Positions 16,751 through 25,381 of a stretch of 64,000 nucleotides of DNA are shown in pieces (the first letter of the stretch is position 1; every line of letters begins with the position of its first letter). The DNA is from Sphingobacteriaceae bacterium. Its GTDB lineage: Bacteria > Bacteroidota > Bacteroidia > Sphingobacteriales > Sphingobacteriaceae. The stretch covers positions 106,329 through 170,328 of the forward strand of contig JAQSWM010000006.1 of the NCBI GenBank assembly GCA_029266635.1, given 5' to 3'. Under the pieces are notes generated by a model. It did no database searches. It was not told the origin of the DNA and saw nothing but the letters and a program-made list of their open reading frames with translations. Made by a program: the position numbers and the translations under genes.

Positions 16751-16782
16751 TTTTCCCACATCCCAAATTAACCTTATCTTTG
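16751..16782 (+). promoter_or_regulatory. Promoter of the DUF177-rpmF-plsX-fabH operon
   Basis: TATCTTTG (16775-16782) matches the -7 consensus TAnnTTTG. TTTT at 16751-16754, 20 bases upstream, is a fair -33 element. The first start codon is 20 bases after the box. Confidence 0.55.
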
Positions 16783-16801
16783 CAGGCTTAATTGTCGTGC
16801 T

Positions 16802-17335
16802 TTGAAATCGTTACAGCAATATCGTATCCCGTTTGTTGGGTTAAAACCCGGTAAACATCAGTTTGATTTTGAGATCGATGAGCGGTTTTTTAACGAGTTT
16901 GAATACTCGCTCGTTAAAACCGGCAAGCTTCAGGTTAAACTTGAACTCGATAAGCAGGAGACCATGCTGATACTTGATTTCGATATCAGGGGTGACATTT
17001 TTCTAAATTGCGATGTTTGCCTTGCTGACTTTCCTTCTCCAATAGAAGTAGTAGAACGGCAGATTGCAAAGTTTGGCGACGAAGACATTGAAGAGGATAC
17101 GGAGGAGATAATCGTATTAGCCCGAAACGAACATGAAATTGATGTTTCGGTTTTAATTTACGAATACATCAACCTGGCGGTTCCTTTTATAAACCGTTGC
17201 GAAGACGAAGGAAATACACAGTGGTGCGATAAAGCAATGATAGCCAAGCTTGAAGAGCTCTCATCGCCAAAAGAAGAAGAAACGAATGATGTTGACCCGC
17301 GTTGGGAGGCATTAAAGAAGATAAATAAACAATAA
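16802..17335 (+). CDS. DUF177 (YceD-like) protein
   Basis: A 177-residue protein of the DUF177/YceD family, the usual gene before rpmF. The core NCDVCLADFPSPIEV supplies the two conserved Cys, and DVSVLIYEYINLAVPF is the conserved C-terminal segment. An acidic C-terminus follows. DUF177 proteins have been linked to 23S rRNA accumulation and 50S assembly in other organisms. The start is a TTG. An in-frame ATG only appears well inside the conserved region, and stops block the frame upstream. Confidence 0.88.
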   Translation: MKSLQQYRIPFVGLKPGKHQFDFEIDERFFNEFEYSLVKTGKLQVKLELDKQETMLILDFDIRGDIFLNCDVCLADFPSPIEVVERQIAKFGDEDIEEDTEEIIVLARNEHEIDVSVLIYEYINLAVPFINRCEDEGNTQWCDKAMIAKLEELSSPKEEETNDVDPRWEALKKINKQ

Positions 17336-17347
17336 AAACGGAAAGAA

Positions 17348-17539
17348 ATGGCACATCCAAAACGGAAAATATCCAAATCAAGAAGAGATAAGAGACGTAC
17401 TCATTACAAAGCAGAAGCTCCTGGTTTGACAACTTGCCAAACTACAGGCGCAATCCATTTACCACACCGTGCATACAATGTTGACGGCAACTTGTACTAC
17501 AACGGAAAAGTCCTTATTGAAAATACACAGATAGCCTAA
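17348..17539 (+). CDS. rpmF: Ribosomal protein bL32
   Basis: A 63-residue bL32 that starts [18 protein letters not shown], the standard N-terminus. Only one of the Cys residues of the zinc-ribbon type remains (LTTCQTTG), so this is a C-minus form without a zinc knuckle. It is 12 bases after DUF177 and 14 bases before plsX, the classical linkage of ribosome and lipid genes. Confidence 0.95.
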   Translation: MAHPKRKISKSRRDKRRTHYKAEAPGLTTCQTTGAIHLPHRAYNVDGNLYYNGKVLIENTQIA

Positions 17540-17553
17540 GCTAATTTTCTTAA

Positions 17554-18492
17554 ATGAAGATAGGCTTAGATATAATGGGCGGAGATTATGCTCCCAAAGC
17601 AACAGTTTTGGGAGCAATTGCAGCCTACCAATCTTTGGCGCCCGGACAAGAAATTGTCCTGATAGGCGATAAAGAAAAAGCCCTTCCCTTTTTTCAAGAT
17701 CCGGGATTTAATCCCGATCTGTTCAAATTCATCCATACTACAGAAAGTATCGGCATGGGCGAACACGGCACAAAAGCCGTTGTTCAAAAGCCAAATTCCA
17801 GTATCAGTATTGGTTTTAAAATGCTAAAAGATGCAGAGCTTGACTCTTTTGCATCGGCAGGCAACACAGGCGCAATGCTTGTGGGAGCCATGTTTAGCGT
17901 TAAAACCGTTCCCGGAGTTATCCGCCCCGCAATTGCTACTAATGTCCCCAAGATCAAAAGTGGCTTTGGCATTATGCTGGACGTGGGCGCAAACGCCGAT
18001 TGTAAACCTGATGTGTTATTGCAATTCGGAGTTTTAGGCAGCCTTTACGCCGAGCATATCTATGGTATGCAAAAGCCTAAAGTTGGCTTGATGAATATTG
18101 GCGAAGAAGAGGAAAAAGGCAACATGCTTACCCAATCTACATATCCGTTGATGAAGGACACCTCGCTCTTCAATTTTATCGGAAACATTGAAGGCCGCGA
18201 CCTGTTCAACGATAAAGCCGATGTAATTGTATGCGATGGCTTTACAGGAAATGTAGTGTTGAAATTAGCCGAAACTTTCTACATACTCACACTTAAAAAA
18301 GGATTCAAAGACGAGTTTTTTGACCGGTTCAATTATGAACAATATGGTGGCAGTCCAATTCTTGGCGTTAATGCACCGGTTATTATCGGCCATGGTATTT
18401 CCAGCCCCGAAGCCATCAAAAACATGCTCCTTTTATCCCGAACAATGATCGAAGCAAAGCTGATCGACAAGATCAAGTCTGCGTTTAGATAA
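17554..18492 (+). CDS. plsX: Phosphate acyltransferase PlsX
   Basis: A 312-residue PlsX with [50 protein letters not shown] and [14 protein letters not shown]. It converts acyl-ACP to acyl-phosphate, the donor for PlsY in phosphatidic acid synthesis, and is a peripheral membrane protein. It lies between rpmF and fabH in the conserved lipid operon. Confidence 0.95.
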   Translation: MKIGLDIMGGDYAPKATVLGAIAAYQSLAPGQEIVLIGDKEKALPFFQDPGFNPDLFKFIHTTESIGMGEHGTKAVVQKPNSSISIGFKMLKDAELDSFASAGNTGAMLVGAMFSVKTVPGVIRPAIATNVPKIKSGFGIMLDVGANADCKPDVLLQFGVLGSLYAEHIYGMQKPKVGLMNIGEEEEKGNMLTQSTYPLMKDTSLFNFIGNIEGRDLFNDKADVIVCDGFTGNVVLKLAETFYILTLKKGFKDEFFDRFNYEQYGGSPILGVNAPVIIGHGISSPEAIKNMLLLSRTMIEAKLIDKIKSAFR

Positions 18493-18506
18493 TTATCAGC
18501 AACAGA

Positions 18507-19496
18507 ATGCAAAAAGTACACGCTGCAATTACAGCTGTTAACGGTTACGCACCTGAATATATCCTTACCAACCATGAACTCGAAACCATGGTTGATACCA
18601 ACGATGAGTGGATTACCTCACGCACCGGCATTAAGGAACGCAGGATACAAAAAGGCGAAGGCTTGGGTACATCAGATATGGCCGTCCACGCCGTAAATGG
18701 CTTGTTAACCAAACGAGGCATCACCGCCGAAGAAATAGATCTTATCATTTTCTGCACCATCACTCCCGATATGCCTTTTCCGGCAACAGCCAATGTACTT
18801 GCCGACAAAATAGGTGCTAAAAACGCCTGGGGATTTGACCTGGAAGCTGCCTGCTCTGGTTTTATTTTTGGATTAACAACTGGCGCACAGTTTATTGAGA
18901 CCGGTAAACATAAAAAGGTTTTGGTTGTGGGCGGCGATAAAATGTCGTCAATCATTAACTACGAAGATCGAACTACCTGTATTATTTTTGGCGATGGCTG
19001 CGGCGCAGTCCTCCTTGAGCCGAACACAGAAGGTTTAGGCGTGATAGATTCCATCTTGAGAAGCGATGGCTCGGGCCGGGACCTGCTAAATCAAAAAGCC
19101 GGCGGCTCGTTGAAGCCCGCTTCGCACGAAACCGTAGATGCAAAAGAACATTATGCCTATCAGGAAGGCCAGCAAGTTTTCAAGTTTGCCGTAACTAACA
19201 TGGCTGATGTTGCTGCTGAAATTATGGAGCGCAATAACCTAACTGCGGAGGAGGTGGATTGGCTTGTTCCGCATCAGGCAAATAAACGAATAATAGACGC
19301 CACAGCTAACCGTTGCGGAGTAACATCCGATAAGGTGATGATCAATATAGATCGCTACGGAAATACAACTAATGGAACCGTTCCGCTTTGCTTATGGGAA
19401 TGGGAGAAGAGGTTAAAGAAAGGCGACGACCTAATCCTTGCTGCTTTTGGCGGCGGTTTTACCTGGGGATCTGTGTACCTGAAGTGGGCGTATTAA
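18507..19496 (+). CDS. fabH: 3-oxoacyl-ACP synthase III
   Basis: A 329-residue KAS III. The catalytic triad is visible: Cys116 in [10 protein letters not shown], His256 in [11 protein letters not shown], and Asn286 in DRYGNTTNG. The N-terminal [17 protein letters not shown] is also typical. FabH condenses acetyl- or branched acyl-CoA with malonyl-ACP to start fatty acid synthesis. It lies 14 bases after plsX and about 105 bases before accB. Confidence 0.95.
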   Translation: MQKVHAAITAVNGYAPEYILTNHELETMVDTNDEWITSRTGIKERRIQKGEGLGTSDMAVHAVNGLLTKRGITAEEIDLIIFCTITPDMPFPATANVLADKIGAKNAWGFDLEAACSGFIFGLTTGAQFIETGKHKKVLVVGGDKMSSIINYEDRTTCIIFGDGCGAVLLEPNTEGLGVIDSILRSDGSGRDLLNQKAGGSLKPASHETVDAKEHYAYQEGQQVFKFAVTNMADVAAEIMERNNLTAEEVDWLVPHQANKRIIDATANRCGVTSDKVMINIDRYGNTTNGTVPLCLWEWEKRLKKGDDLILAAFGGGFTWGSVYLKWAY

Positions 19497-19542
19497 AATA
19501 ACATCAATCGTAATTTTAAAAACCTTGCTGTTTTTGAAATTA

Positions 19543-19575
19543 TATTTTTGACTTTTGTCCGAAGTGCTCCTTCGG
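19543..19575 (+). promoter_or_regulatory. Candidate accB promoter box and leader hairpin
   Basis: TATTTTTG at 19543-19550 fits the -7 consensus. A TTG at 19525 is only 15 bases upstream, closer than ideal. Eight bases later CCGAAG-TGCTC-CTTCGG (19559-19575) forms a perfect 6-bp hairpin in the leader of accB. It is not followed by a T-run, so it could act on mRNA stability or translation. Confidence 0.4.
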
Positions 19576-19601
19576 GATTGGATTAAATAAATACCAACAA
19601 A

Positions 19602-20084
19602 ATGGATATTAAGCAAATTCAGGAACTCATCAAATTCGTTTATAAATCTGGCGTAAACGAAGTTTCTATTGAGCAGGAAAACTTTAAAATTACTATAAAA
19701 ACTAATCAGGCACCTAATTAAGGCAGTGCTTCAATACCACAGGCGGCACAACAAGCTCCTTTAGCAACAGCCGCTGCGCCACAACCAGAAACTAAAGCCC
19801 CATCACCGGCTCCTTCTGCCACTTCCGGAGACGATAACTCAAATTATATCACAGTTAAGTCGCCAATGATCGGCACCTTCTACCGCTCATCAAGCCCTGA
19901 TAAAGCATCATTTGTAAATGTTGGTGATGAAATAAAAGAGGGGCAGGTAATCTGCATCGTGGAAGCTATGAAGCTGTTTAACGAGATAGAGTCTGAAGTT
20001 TCAGGCCGGGTTGTTAAAATCCTGGTAGATAACTCAAGCCCGGTTGAATACGATCAACCTCTGTTCCTGGTAGAACCAATATAA
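19602..20084 (+). pseudogene. accB: Biotin carboxyl carrier protein with in-frame stop at codon 40
   Basis: The gene starts at ATG 19602 (MDIKQIQELIKFVYKSG, the conserved N-terminal helix) and, apart from one TAA at 19719-19721, stays open to 20084, giving 160 codons, the normal length. After the stop come the Ala/Pro-rich linker and the biotinyl domain, with the biotin site EAMKL intact. The first ATG after the stop is 19866, which would give only a 72-residue biotinyl domain without the N-terminal region. BCCP carries biotin between AccC and the carboxyltransferase and is normally essential. The lesion may be a real nonsense mutation or a base error, since the rest is well preserved. Readthrough or reinitiation is also possible. 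Confidence 0.85.
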
Positions 20085-20170
20085 GTGTTTTGACGTGCGA
20101 ATGAGCTGATGTGCGTTATGCACGTTTTGCCGTCTGCACTCTCGCACATTAACAATTCGGACTTAACAGC

Positions 20171-21511
20171 ATGTTTAAAAAAATACTAATTGCTAACCGT
20201 GGTGAAATTGCTTTGCGGATCATTCGTACCTGCAAAGAAATGGGGATTAAAACTGTAGCTGTATACTCAACTGCAGATCGCGACAGCTTGCACGTCCGCT
20301 TTGCCGACGAGGCTGTTTGCATCGGCCCGCCACCCAGCAAAGATTCTTACTTAAGCATCCCCAATATTATTTCTGCGGCGGAAGTTACTAACGCAGACGC
20401 GATACATCCCGGATACGGATTCCTTTCCGAGAACGCTAAGTTTTCTGCTATTTGTCGCGATTACGGTATCAAATTTATTGGTGCTACACCCGAGCAGATC
20501 AATGACATGGGCGACAAGGCATCAGCTAAAGAAACCATGAAGAAAGCTGGAGTCCCAACGATTCCGGGCTCTGATGGTTTACTGAGCGATGTTAAAGAAG
20601 GAATTAAGGTAGCCAACGTGATTGGTTATCCAATCATTCTGAAAGCAACAGCAGGAGGCGGTGGCCGAGGTATGCGGATTGTATGGAAGGACTCTGAATT
20701 TGAGCCAGCCTGGGATTCTGCCCGTCAGGAAGCCGGTGCTGCTTTCGGCAACGATGGTATCTATCTTGAGAAGTTTGTAGAAGATCCGCGGCACATTGAA
20801 ATACAGATTGTTGGTGACCAATACGGCAAAGTATCCCACCTTTCAGAACGGGATTGCTCTATCCAGCGCCGCCACCAAAAGTTAGTAGAAGAATCTCCAT
20901 CACCTTTTATGACCGATGCACTTCGCGAAAAAATGGGCGAAGCGGCGGTAAAAGGCGCTATGGCTGTAAAGTACGAAGGTGCCGGAACTATAGAATTCCT
21001 GGTTGACAAACACCGCAACTTCTATTTCATGGAGATGAACACCCGTATTCAGGTAGAACATCCGGTTACGGAAGAAGTAATCAACTTCGATTTAATAAAA
21101 GAACAAATCAAGGTAGCGGCGGGCATCCCGATTTCCGGGAAAAATTATACGCCAAGTATGCACGCCATTGAGTGCCGGATAAATGCTGAAGATCCATTAA
21201 ACGGCTTCCGCCCGTCTCCCGGCAGGATCACTAACTTCCACTCGCCCGGCGGTCATGGTGTGCGGGTTGATACACACGTGTATTCAGGCTACCAGATACC
21301 GCCAAACTACGATTCAATGATCGCCAAGCTGATTTGCGTAGCTCAAACCCGCGACGAAGCAATCTGCACAATGGAGCGGGCGCTGAGCGAATTCGTGATT
21401 GAAGGCGTTAAAACTACCATCCCATTTCACCTTAAACTGATGAAAGACCCCAACTTCAGGGCGGGCAATTTCACCACTAAGTTTATGGAAACTTTTGAGA
21501 TGGAATCATAA
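20171..21511 (+). CDS. accC: Biotin carboxylase subunit of acetyl-CoA carboxylase
   Basis: A 446-residue AccC of normal length. It begins [17 protein letters not shown], has the ATP-grasp glycine loop [14 protein letters not shown], then [46 protein letters not shown] and [12 protein letters not shown], all classical. It carboxylates the biotin on BCCP with bicarbonate and ATP. It follows accB after 86 bases. The gap holds nested short inverted repeats (GTGCGA at 20095 and TCGCAC at 20142). Confidence 0.96.
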   Translation: MFKKILIANRGEIALRIIRTCKEMGIKTVAVYSTADRDSLHVRFADEAVCIGPPPSKDSYLSIPNIISAAEVTNADAIHPGYGFLSENAKFSAICRDYGIKFIGATPEQINDMGDKASAKETMKKAGVPTIPGSDGLLSDVKEGIKVANVIGYPIILKATAGGGGRGMRIVWKDSEFEPAWDSARQEAGAAFGNDGIYLEKFVEDPRHIEIQIVGDQYGKVSHLSERDCSIQRRHQKLVEESPSPFMTDALREKMGEAAVKGAMAVKYEGAGTIEFLVDKHRNFYFMEMNTRIQVEHPVTEEVINFDLIKEQIKVAAGIPISGKNYTPSMHAIECRINAEDPLNGFRPSPGRITNFHSPGGHGVRVDTHVYSGYQIPPNYDSMIAKLICVAQTRDEAICTMERALSEFVIEGVKTTIPFHLKLMKDPNFRAGNFTTKFMETFEMES

Positions 21512-21551
21512 TGAATGATGCGCTAAACTGCCATTCACATTATACCGTAAG

Positions 21552-21589
21552 TACCATTCTACATTCAGATAGAATGGTATTTTTGTTTT
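21552..21589 (+). terminator. Intrinsic terminator after accC
   Basis: TACCATTCTA and TAGAATGGTA form a perfect 10-bp stem with an 8-base loop, followed by TTTTTGTTTT. It ends only four bases before the tatC ATG, so it lies where the tatC promoter should be. See the overlapping -7 box. Confidence 0.8.
21578..21585 (+). promoter_or_regulatory. -7 box for tatC within the terminator
   Basis: TATTTTTG fits TAnnTTTG and is made of the last two stem bases plus the T-run of the accC terminator. The tatC ATG is 8 bases after the box, so a transcript would have almost no leader. Confidence 0.4.
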
Positions 21590-21593
21590 CCAA

Positions 21594-22481
21594 ATGAGCG
21601 AGAAAAAAAACCGGGCAGAAAACCTGATCGAAACCATAAAGAGCAAGGGCAAGAGCATTGAAGCCGAGATGTCGTTTTTCGATCATCTTGAGGTTTTAAG
21701 ATGGCACCTCATTCGGGCGTCTGTAGCAATTGTAGTTTTTACTACCCTCGCCTTTGTTTATTACGATTTCATTTTCGATGATGTCATCATGGGGCCTAAA
21801 AACCCTCACTTCTGGACTTACCGGATGATGTGCCTGCTCGGCGAAAAGTTCCCGAATCTCTTTTCCAATTTCTGTGTAACTGAAATCCCGTTCAAAATCA
21901 TTAACAGCGAGATGGCGGGCCAGTTCACATTGCAAATGAACTCTTCGCTAATGATCGGCCTGGTTCTCGGCGTACCGTATTTACTGTACGAGATCTGGAG
22001 ATTTGTGAAGCCTGGTTTAACGCAGGTTGAACGGAAATCGGCTAGTGGCTTTGTGTTCTACGCCAGTGTGCTTTTTCTTTTAGGAGTGCTTTTCGGCTAT
22101 TACATCATCTCCCCGCTCTCGATAAATTTTCTTTCGGGATATAAGGTGAGCGAGGTAATTGAAAACTATATCACTATTGATTCATACCTTTCGTCGGTTG
22201 CTACGCTTACCATTGGTGCAGGGATCGTTTTTGAGTTGCCGATGATCATTTTGATATTGTCGAAAATGGGCATCATGACGCCTAGATTTATGCGCTCTTC
22301 GCGGAGATATGCCGTAGTCATTATCCTGATAATTGCCGCAATTGTAACTCCCACGCCAGATATCCTGACTATGATGACAGTGAGTTTTCCGCTGTTTCTC
22401 CTTTATGAACTAAGTATCACCATATCAGCACGAATAGAAAAGCAGAGGCAAAAGGCTGAACTCGATTTCTACAACAGCTAG
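21594..22481 (+). CDS. tatC: Sec-independent protein translocase TatC
   Basis: A 295-residue TatC with six TM helices. The N-terminal signature MSFFDHLEVLRWHLIRA includes the conserved Glu and Arg that contact twin-arginine signal peptides, and EIWRFVKPGLTQVER is the conserved first cytoplasmic loop. The segment between TM1 and TM2 has an extra periplasmic stretch of about 40 residues (IMGPKNPHFWTY...), as in Bacteroidota. TatC with TatA exports folded proteins. No tatA or tatB lies here. Confidence 0.94.
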   Translation: MSEKKNRAENLIETIKSKGKSIEAEMSFFDHLEVLRWHLIRASVAIVVFTTLAFVYYDFIFDDVIMGPKNPHFWTYRMMCLLGEKFPNLFSNFCVTEIPFKIINSEMAGQFTLQMNSSLMIGLVLGVPYLLYEIWRFVKPGLTQVERKSASGFVFYASVLFLLGVLFGYYIISPLSINFLSGYKVSEVIENYITIDSYLSSVATLTIGAGIVFELPMIILILSKMGIMTPRFMRSSRRYAVVIILIIAAIVTPTPDILTMMTVSFPLFLLYELSITISARIEKQRQKAELDFYNS

Positions 22482-22520
22482 AGTCGGTGTCTGAAAGATT
22501 TATCTAACTTTACTATTTAA

Positions 22521-22952
22521 ATGGAATCAATAAGCATCGCCATCGGCGCAGATCATGCAGGTTTTGAGTACAAGGAAATGATCAAAGAATACCTTTCGGG
22601 ATATCAGATTAAGGACTTTGGCACTAACAGTCCGGCATCTGTTGATTATCCCGATTTTGCTCATCCGGTAGCCGCTGCGGTGGAAAATAACGAATTCGCC
22701 TTTGGGATTTTAGTTTGTGGAAGTGCCAACGGCGTTGCTATTACTGCTAACAAACACCAGGGAATACGTGCGGCAATTTGCTGGACGAAAGAACTGGCCC
22801 AGCTTGCCCGGTTGCACAACAATGCCAATGTTGTGTGTATTCCCGCCAGGTTTATATCAGAGGAAGCAGCAAAAGAAATAGTACACGAGTTCTTGAATAC
22901 CACCTTTGAAGCCGGGCGGCATGCTACGCGAGTAGCTAAGATATCCTGTTAA
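22521..22952 (+). CDS. rpiB: Ribose 5-phosphate isomerase B
   Basis: A 143-residue RpiB. ADHAGFEYKEMIKEYL, SVDYPDFAHPVA, and LVCGSANGVAITANKHQGIRAA with the catalytic Cys are diagnostic. It interconverts ribose 5-phosphate and ribulose 5-phosphate in the pentose phosphate pathway. It starts 39 bases after tatC and 23 bases before the peptidase gene, so the three may be cotranscribed. Confidence 0.95.
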   Translation: MESISIAIGADHAGFEYKEMIKEYLSGYQIKDFGTNSPASVDYPDFAHPVAAAVENNEFAFGILVCGSANGVAITANKHQGIRAAICWTKELAQLARLHNNANVVCIPARFISEEAAKEIVHEFLNTTFEAGRHATRVAKISC

Positions 22953-22975
22953 AGACACACATATAAAATTTAAAT

Positions 22976-24574
22976 ATGAATAAATCAATTATTTGCCTGC
23001 TTGTGGCTGCTGCTGTCGGCTCTGGCTGCGCTACAAAAAAAGCACCGTATTATGCCAAGCAGATTTCTGTGGATGGAGCAACCAAGCATCTTACCATACT
23101 GGCATCAGATGAATTTGAGGGCCGGGAAACTGGCAAACCCGGCGCAGAGAAGGCAGCTCAATACATTGCAAATGAGTTTAAAAACCTCGGGCTGGAAGCT
23201 CCGGTGAATGGCTCGTACTTTTTGGAAATTCCTTTAGTCGAACCATCCTTCGAAGTAAACTCGTTTTCTATCAATGGCAAACCGCTCGGCAACGGCAAAG
23301 ACTATTATATTACCGGCACTCCTGACCCAAGAACCATCAACACAAGCGAGATCGTGTTTGTAGGTTATGGTATCAGCAGCGATAACTATGATGATTTAAA
23401 AGGATTAGACATCGCGGGCAAAACTGTACTTCTGATCAACAAAGATGAGCCAATGAACAACGGCATTTCATGGGTGACTAAAACTAAGGAAGCGTCTGAT
23501 TGGGGCAAACTCCTGGGAAGAGCCGGCACAAAACGCATCCAAAATATCCAGAGTAAAAAACCTGCGCTGATCCTGGCTGTGAGCCCGGATACACAAGCGT
23601 TTCTGGACAGAATGGGTGGAAAGCCGCTCAGTATGGCGGGACGATTATCGATCAAGCCGCAAAGCAGAGCCGCAAATCCTATGGCTGCTGTAGTGAACAT
23701 CACTCCTGCACTTGCCAATCAGCTTCTTGCAAATTCAGGAACTTCTTATGATGCTTTGAAGAATGAGATCGACTCAAAAGGTTTTCCGCAAAGCCGCACA
23801 TTGAAAGCTAACATTTCTGCAAACTACGGTACAACGTACAAAGATGTCCGGGCTGTCGACGTGCTGGGATATATGCCGGGCACAGACTTAAAAGATGAAG
23901 TTTTGGTATTCTCAGCTCACTACGATCATATCGGGTTGACCACTTCTGGTGAGGACAAGGTGAACAATGGCGCCGATGATGATGGCTCGGGCACAACCGG
24001 CATCCTGGAAATAGCTAAGGCATTCGCCAAAGCCAAAAAACAAGGCAAAGGACCCCGCCGCAGCATCCTGTTCCTGGCTAATGTGGGTGAAGAAAAAGGT
24101 TTATTGGGATCTGAGTACTACAGCGAACACCCCGTATTCCCGATGGAAAAAACTATCACAGATTTAAACATCGACATGATTGGCCGGGTTGACCCTGCAC
24201 ACAAAGACAACCCGGAGTATTGCTATTTAATTGGCTCTGATAAGCTGAGCTCAACTTTGCACAAAATCAGCGAAACGGCAAACAGTACATACACCAAATT
24301 AAACCTGGATTACAAGTATAATGATCCAAATGATCCGGAACGCATTTACTACCGTTCAGACCATTATAACTTCGCTAAGCACAACGTACCGATCATTTTT
24401 TACTTCAACGGTGTTCACGAGGACTATCACAAGCCAAGCGACGAGGTAAGCAAGATCAACTTCCCGCTCTTGGTTAAAAGAGCTCAGCTTGTTTTCTATA
24501 CCGGCTGGGAACTTGCCAATCGCGATCAACGCCCAGCCGTTGATGTGTCGAACAACATGCCGCAAAGCAGATAA
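22976..24574 (+). CDS. M28 family metallopeptidase with PA-like insert, exported
   Basis: A 532-residue exported peptidase. An N-terminal hydrophobic segment ends at GSGC (residue 18), a loose lipobox. The M28 core has the zinc ligands His315 (SAHYDHIG), Asp334 (NNGADDDGSG), Glu372/Glu373 (VGEEKGLLGS), Asp in NIDMIGR, and a late His in VHEDYHKPSDE. The region between about 110 and 300 (VGYGISSDNYDDLKG...) is a PA domain insert. Members are amino- or carboxypeptidases of the periplasm or outer membrane. It follows rpiB closely. The exact specificity is unknown. Confidence 0.9.
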   Translation: MNKSIICLLVAAAVGSGCATKKAPYYAKQISVDGATKHLTILASDEFEGRETGKPGAEKAAQYIANEFKNLGLEAPVNGSYFLEIPLVEPSFEVNSFSINGKPLGNGKDYYITGTPDPRTINTSEIVFVGYGISSDNYDDLKGLDIAGKTVLLINKDEPMNNGISWVTKTKEASDWGKLLGRAGTKRIQNIQSKKPALILAVSPDTQAFLDRMGGKPLSMAGRLSIKPQSRAANPMAAVVNITPALANQLLANSGTSYDALKNEIDSKGFPQSRTLKANISANYGTTYKDVRAVDVLGYMPGTDLKDEVLVFSAHYDHIGLTTSGEDKVNNGADDDGSGTTGILEIAKAFAKAKKQGKGPRRSILFLANVGEEKGLLGSEYYSEHPVFPMEKTITDLNIDMIGRVDPAHKDNPEYCYLIGSDKLSSTLHKISETANSTYTKLNLDYKYNDPNDPERIYYRSDHYNFAKHNVPIIFYFNGVHEDYHKPSDEVSKINFPLLVKRAQLVFYTGWELANRDQRPAVDVSNNMPQSR

Positions 24575-24598
24575 GAAATAAAAAAGGTTTTGCGCATA

Positions 24599-24629
24599 TT
24601 GAAAATTCGATTTTTATTTACGACATTTG
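24599..24629 (+). promoter_or_regulatory. Promoter of rpmB-rpmG-DUF4295
   Basis: TTG at 24599-24601 and GACATTTG at 24622-24629 are separated by 20 bases. The -7 box departs from TAnnTTTG only at its first base, and the TTG spacing is as expected. The rpmB ATG follows 49 bases later. Confidence 0.55.
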
Positions 24630-24678
24630 CAAACTCTTTACGAAGCTGAAGTTTAACAAACGATACACAATATAAGTC

Positions 24679-24912
24679 ATGTCGAAGATTTGTGATTTAA
24701 CAGGAAAAGCGCCAATGAACGGTTACAACGTTTCTAATTCGAACGTTAAGACCAAGCGCAAATTTTATCCTAACCTGAAGGTGAAGAAGTTCTTCATCCC
24801 TGAGGAAAATAAATGGATAACGCTGAAAGTTTCTACTTCAGCCATCAAAACGATCAATAAAAACGGCATCACTGCTGTTATCAATAAATTCCTTAAAAAA
24901 GGATACGTTTAA
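24679..24912 (+). CDS. rpmB: Ribosomal protein bL28
   Basis: A 77-residue bL28: [20 protein letters not shown] and [15 protein letters not shown] are standard, and the C-terminus [15 protein letters not shown] is typical for Bacteroidota. It is the first gene of a three-gene ribosomal operon, 12 bases before rpmG. Confidence 0.97.
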   Translation: MSKICDLTGKAPMNGYNVSNSNVKTKRKFYPNLKVKKFFIPEENKWITLKVSTSAIKTINKNGITAVINKFLKKGYV

Positions 24913-24923
24913 TACATTAAGCA

Positions 24924-25106
24924 ATGGCTAAGAAAGGCAACAGAGTTCAGGTAATTTTAGAATGTACTGAACACAAAGAGAGCGGGATGCCAGGCATGTC
25001 TCGTTACATAACTAAAAAGAACAAAAAGAACACTACAGAGCGTTTAGAGTTGAAGAAATTCAACCCTGTCCTGAAGAAAGTTACTGTTCACAAAGAGATT
25101 AAATAA
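24924..25106 (+). CDS. rpmG: Ribosomal protein bL33
   Basis: A 60-residue bL33: [18 protein letters not shown] at the N-terminus and [21 protein letters not shown]. Only one Cys (LECTEH) of the zinc-ribbon set is left, so it is a zinc-free form. It lies between rpmB and the DUF4295 gene. Confidence 0.97.
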   Translation: MAKKGNRVQVILECTEHKESGMPGMSRYITKKNKKNTTERLELKKFNPVLKKVTVHKEIK

Positions 25107-25141
25107 TTAGCTGGATCAAGTTCAGCTTTAAATAAAATACA

Positions 25142-25312
25142 ATGGCAAAGAAAGTAGTTGCAACCCTGAAAACCGGAAAAGGTAAAGAGTATTCCAAAGT
25201 AATCACGATGGTTAAGTCTCCTAAAACCGGCGCTTATTCTTTCAAAGAAATCATAGCACACAACGATCACGTTAAAGATGCTATCGACGCTGCAAAATCT
25301 GCAGCTCACTAA
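25142..25312 (+). CDS. DUF4295 small basic ribosome-associated protein
   Basis: A 56-residue Lys-rich protein starting MAKKVVATLKTGKGKEYSKV and containing KSPKTGAYSFKEIIAHNDHV. This is the DUF4295 family, which in Bacteroidota follows rpmB-rpmG. From memory, a DUF4295 protein was seen as an extra large-subunit protein in a Flavobacterium ribosome structure; I cannot check this. Spacing to rpmG is 35 bases and a terminator follows, so it closes the operon. Confidence 0.85.
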   Translation: MAKKVVATLKTGKGKEYSKVITMVKSPKTGAYSFKEIIAHNDHVKDAIDAAKSAAH

Positions 25313-25334
25313 ATCAGCTTAAAGAATATTAAAG

Positions 25335-25367
25335 AGCCGTCCCGATCATATCAGGAGGGCTTTTTTT
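25335..25367 (+). terminator. Terminator of the ribosomal protein operon
   Basis: AGCCGTCC pairs with GGAGGGCT with a single internal mismatch, around a 10-base loop, and is followed by seven T. It lies 23 bases after the DUF4295 stop and 14 bases before ftsY. Confidence 0.75.
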
Positions 25368-25381
25368 GTTAAAGGCATACC

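Noticed and set aside
19719..19721. accB TAA as programmed recoding (e.g. an unusual amino acid)
   Set aside because: TAA is not used for selenocysteine or pyrrolysine, no stem-loop follows directly, and the position is in a nonconserved linker.
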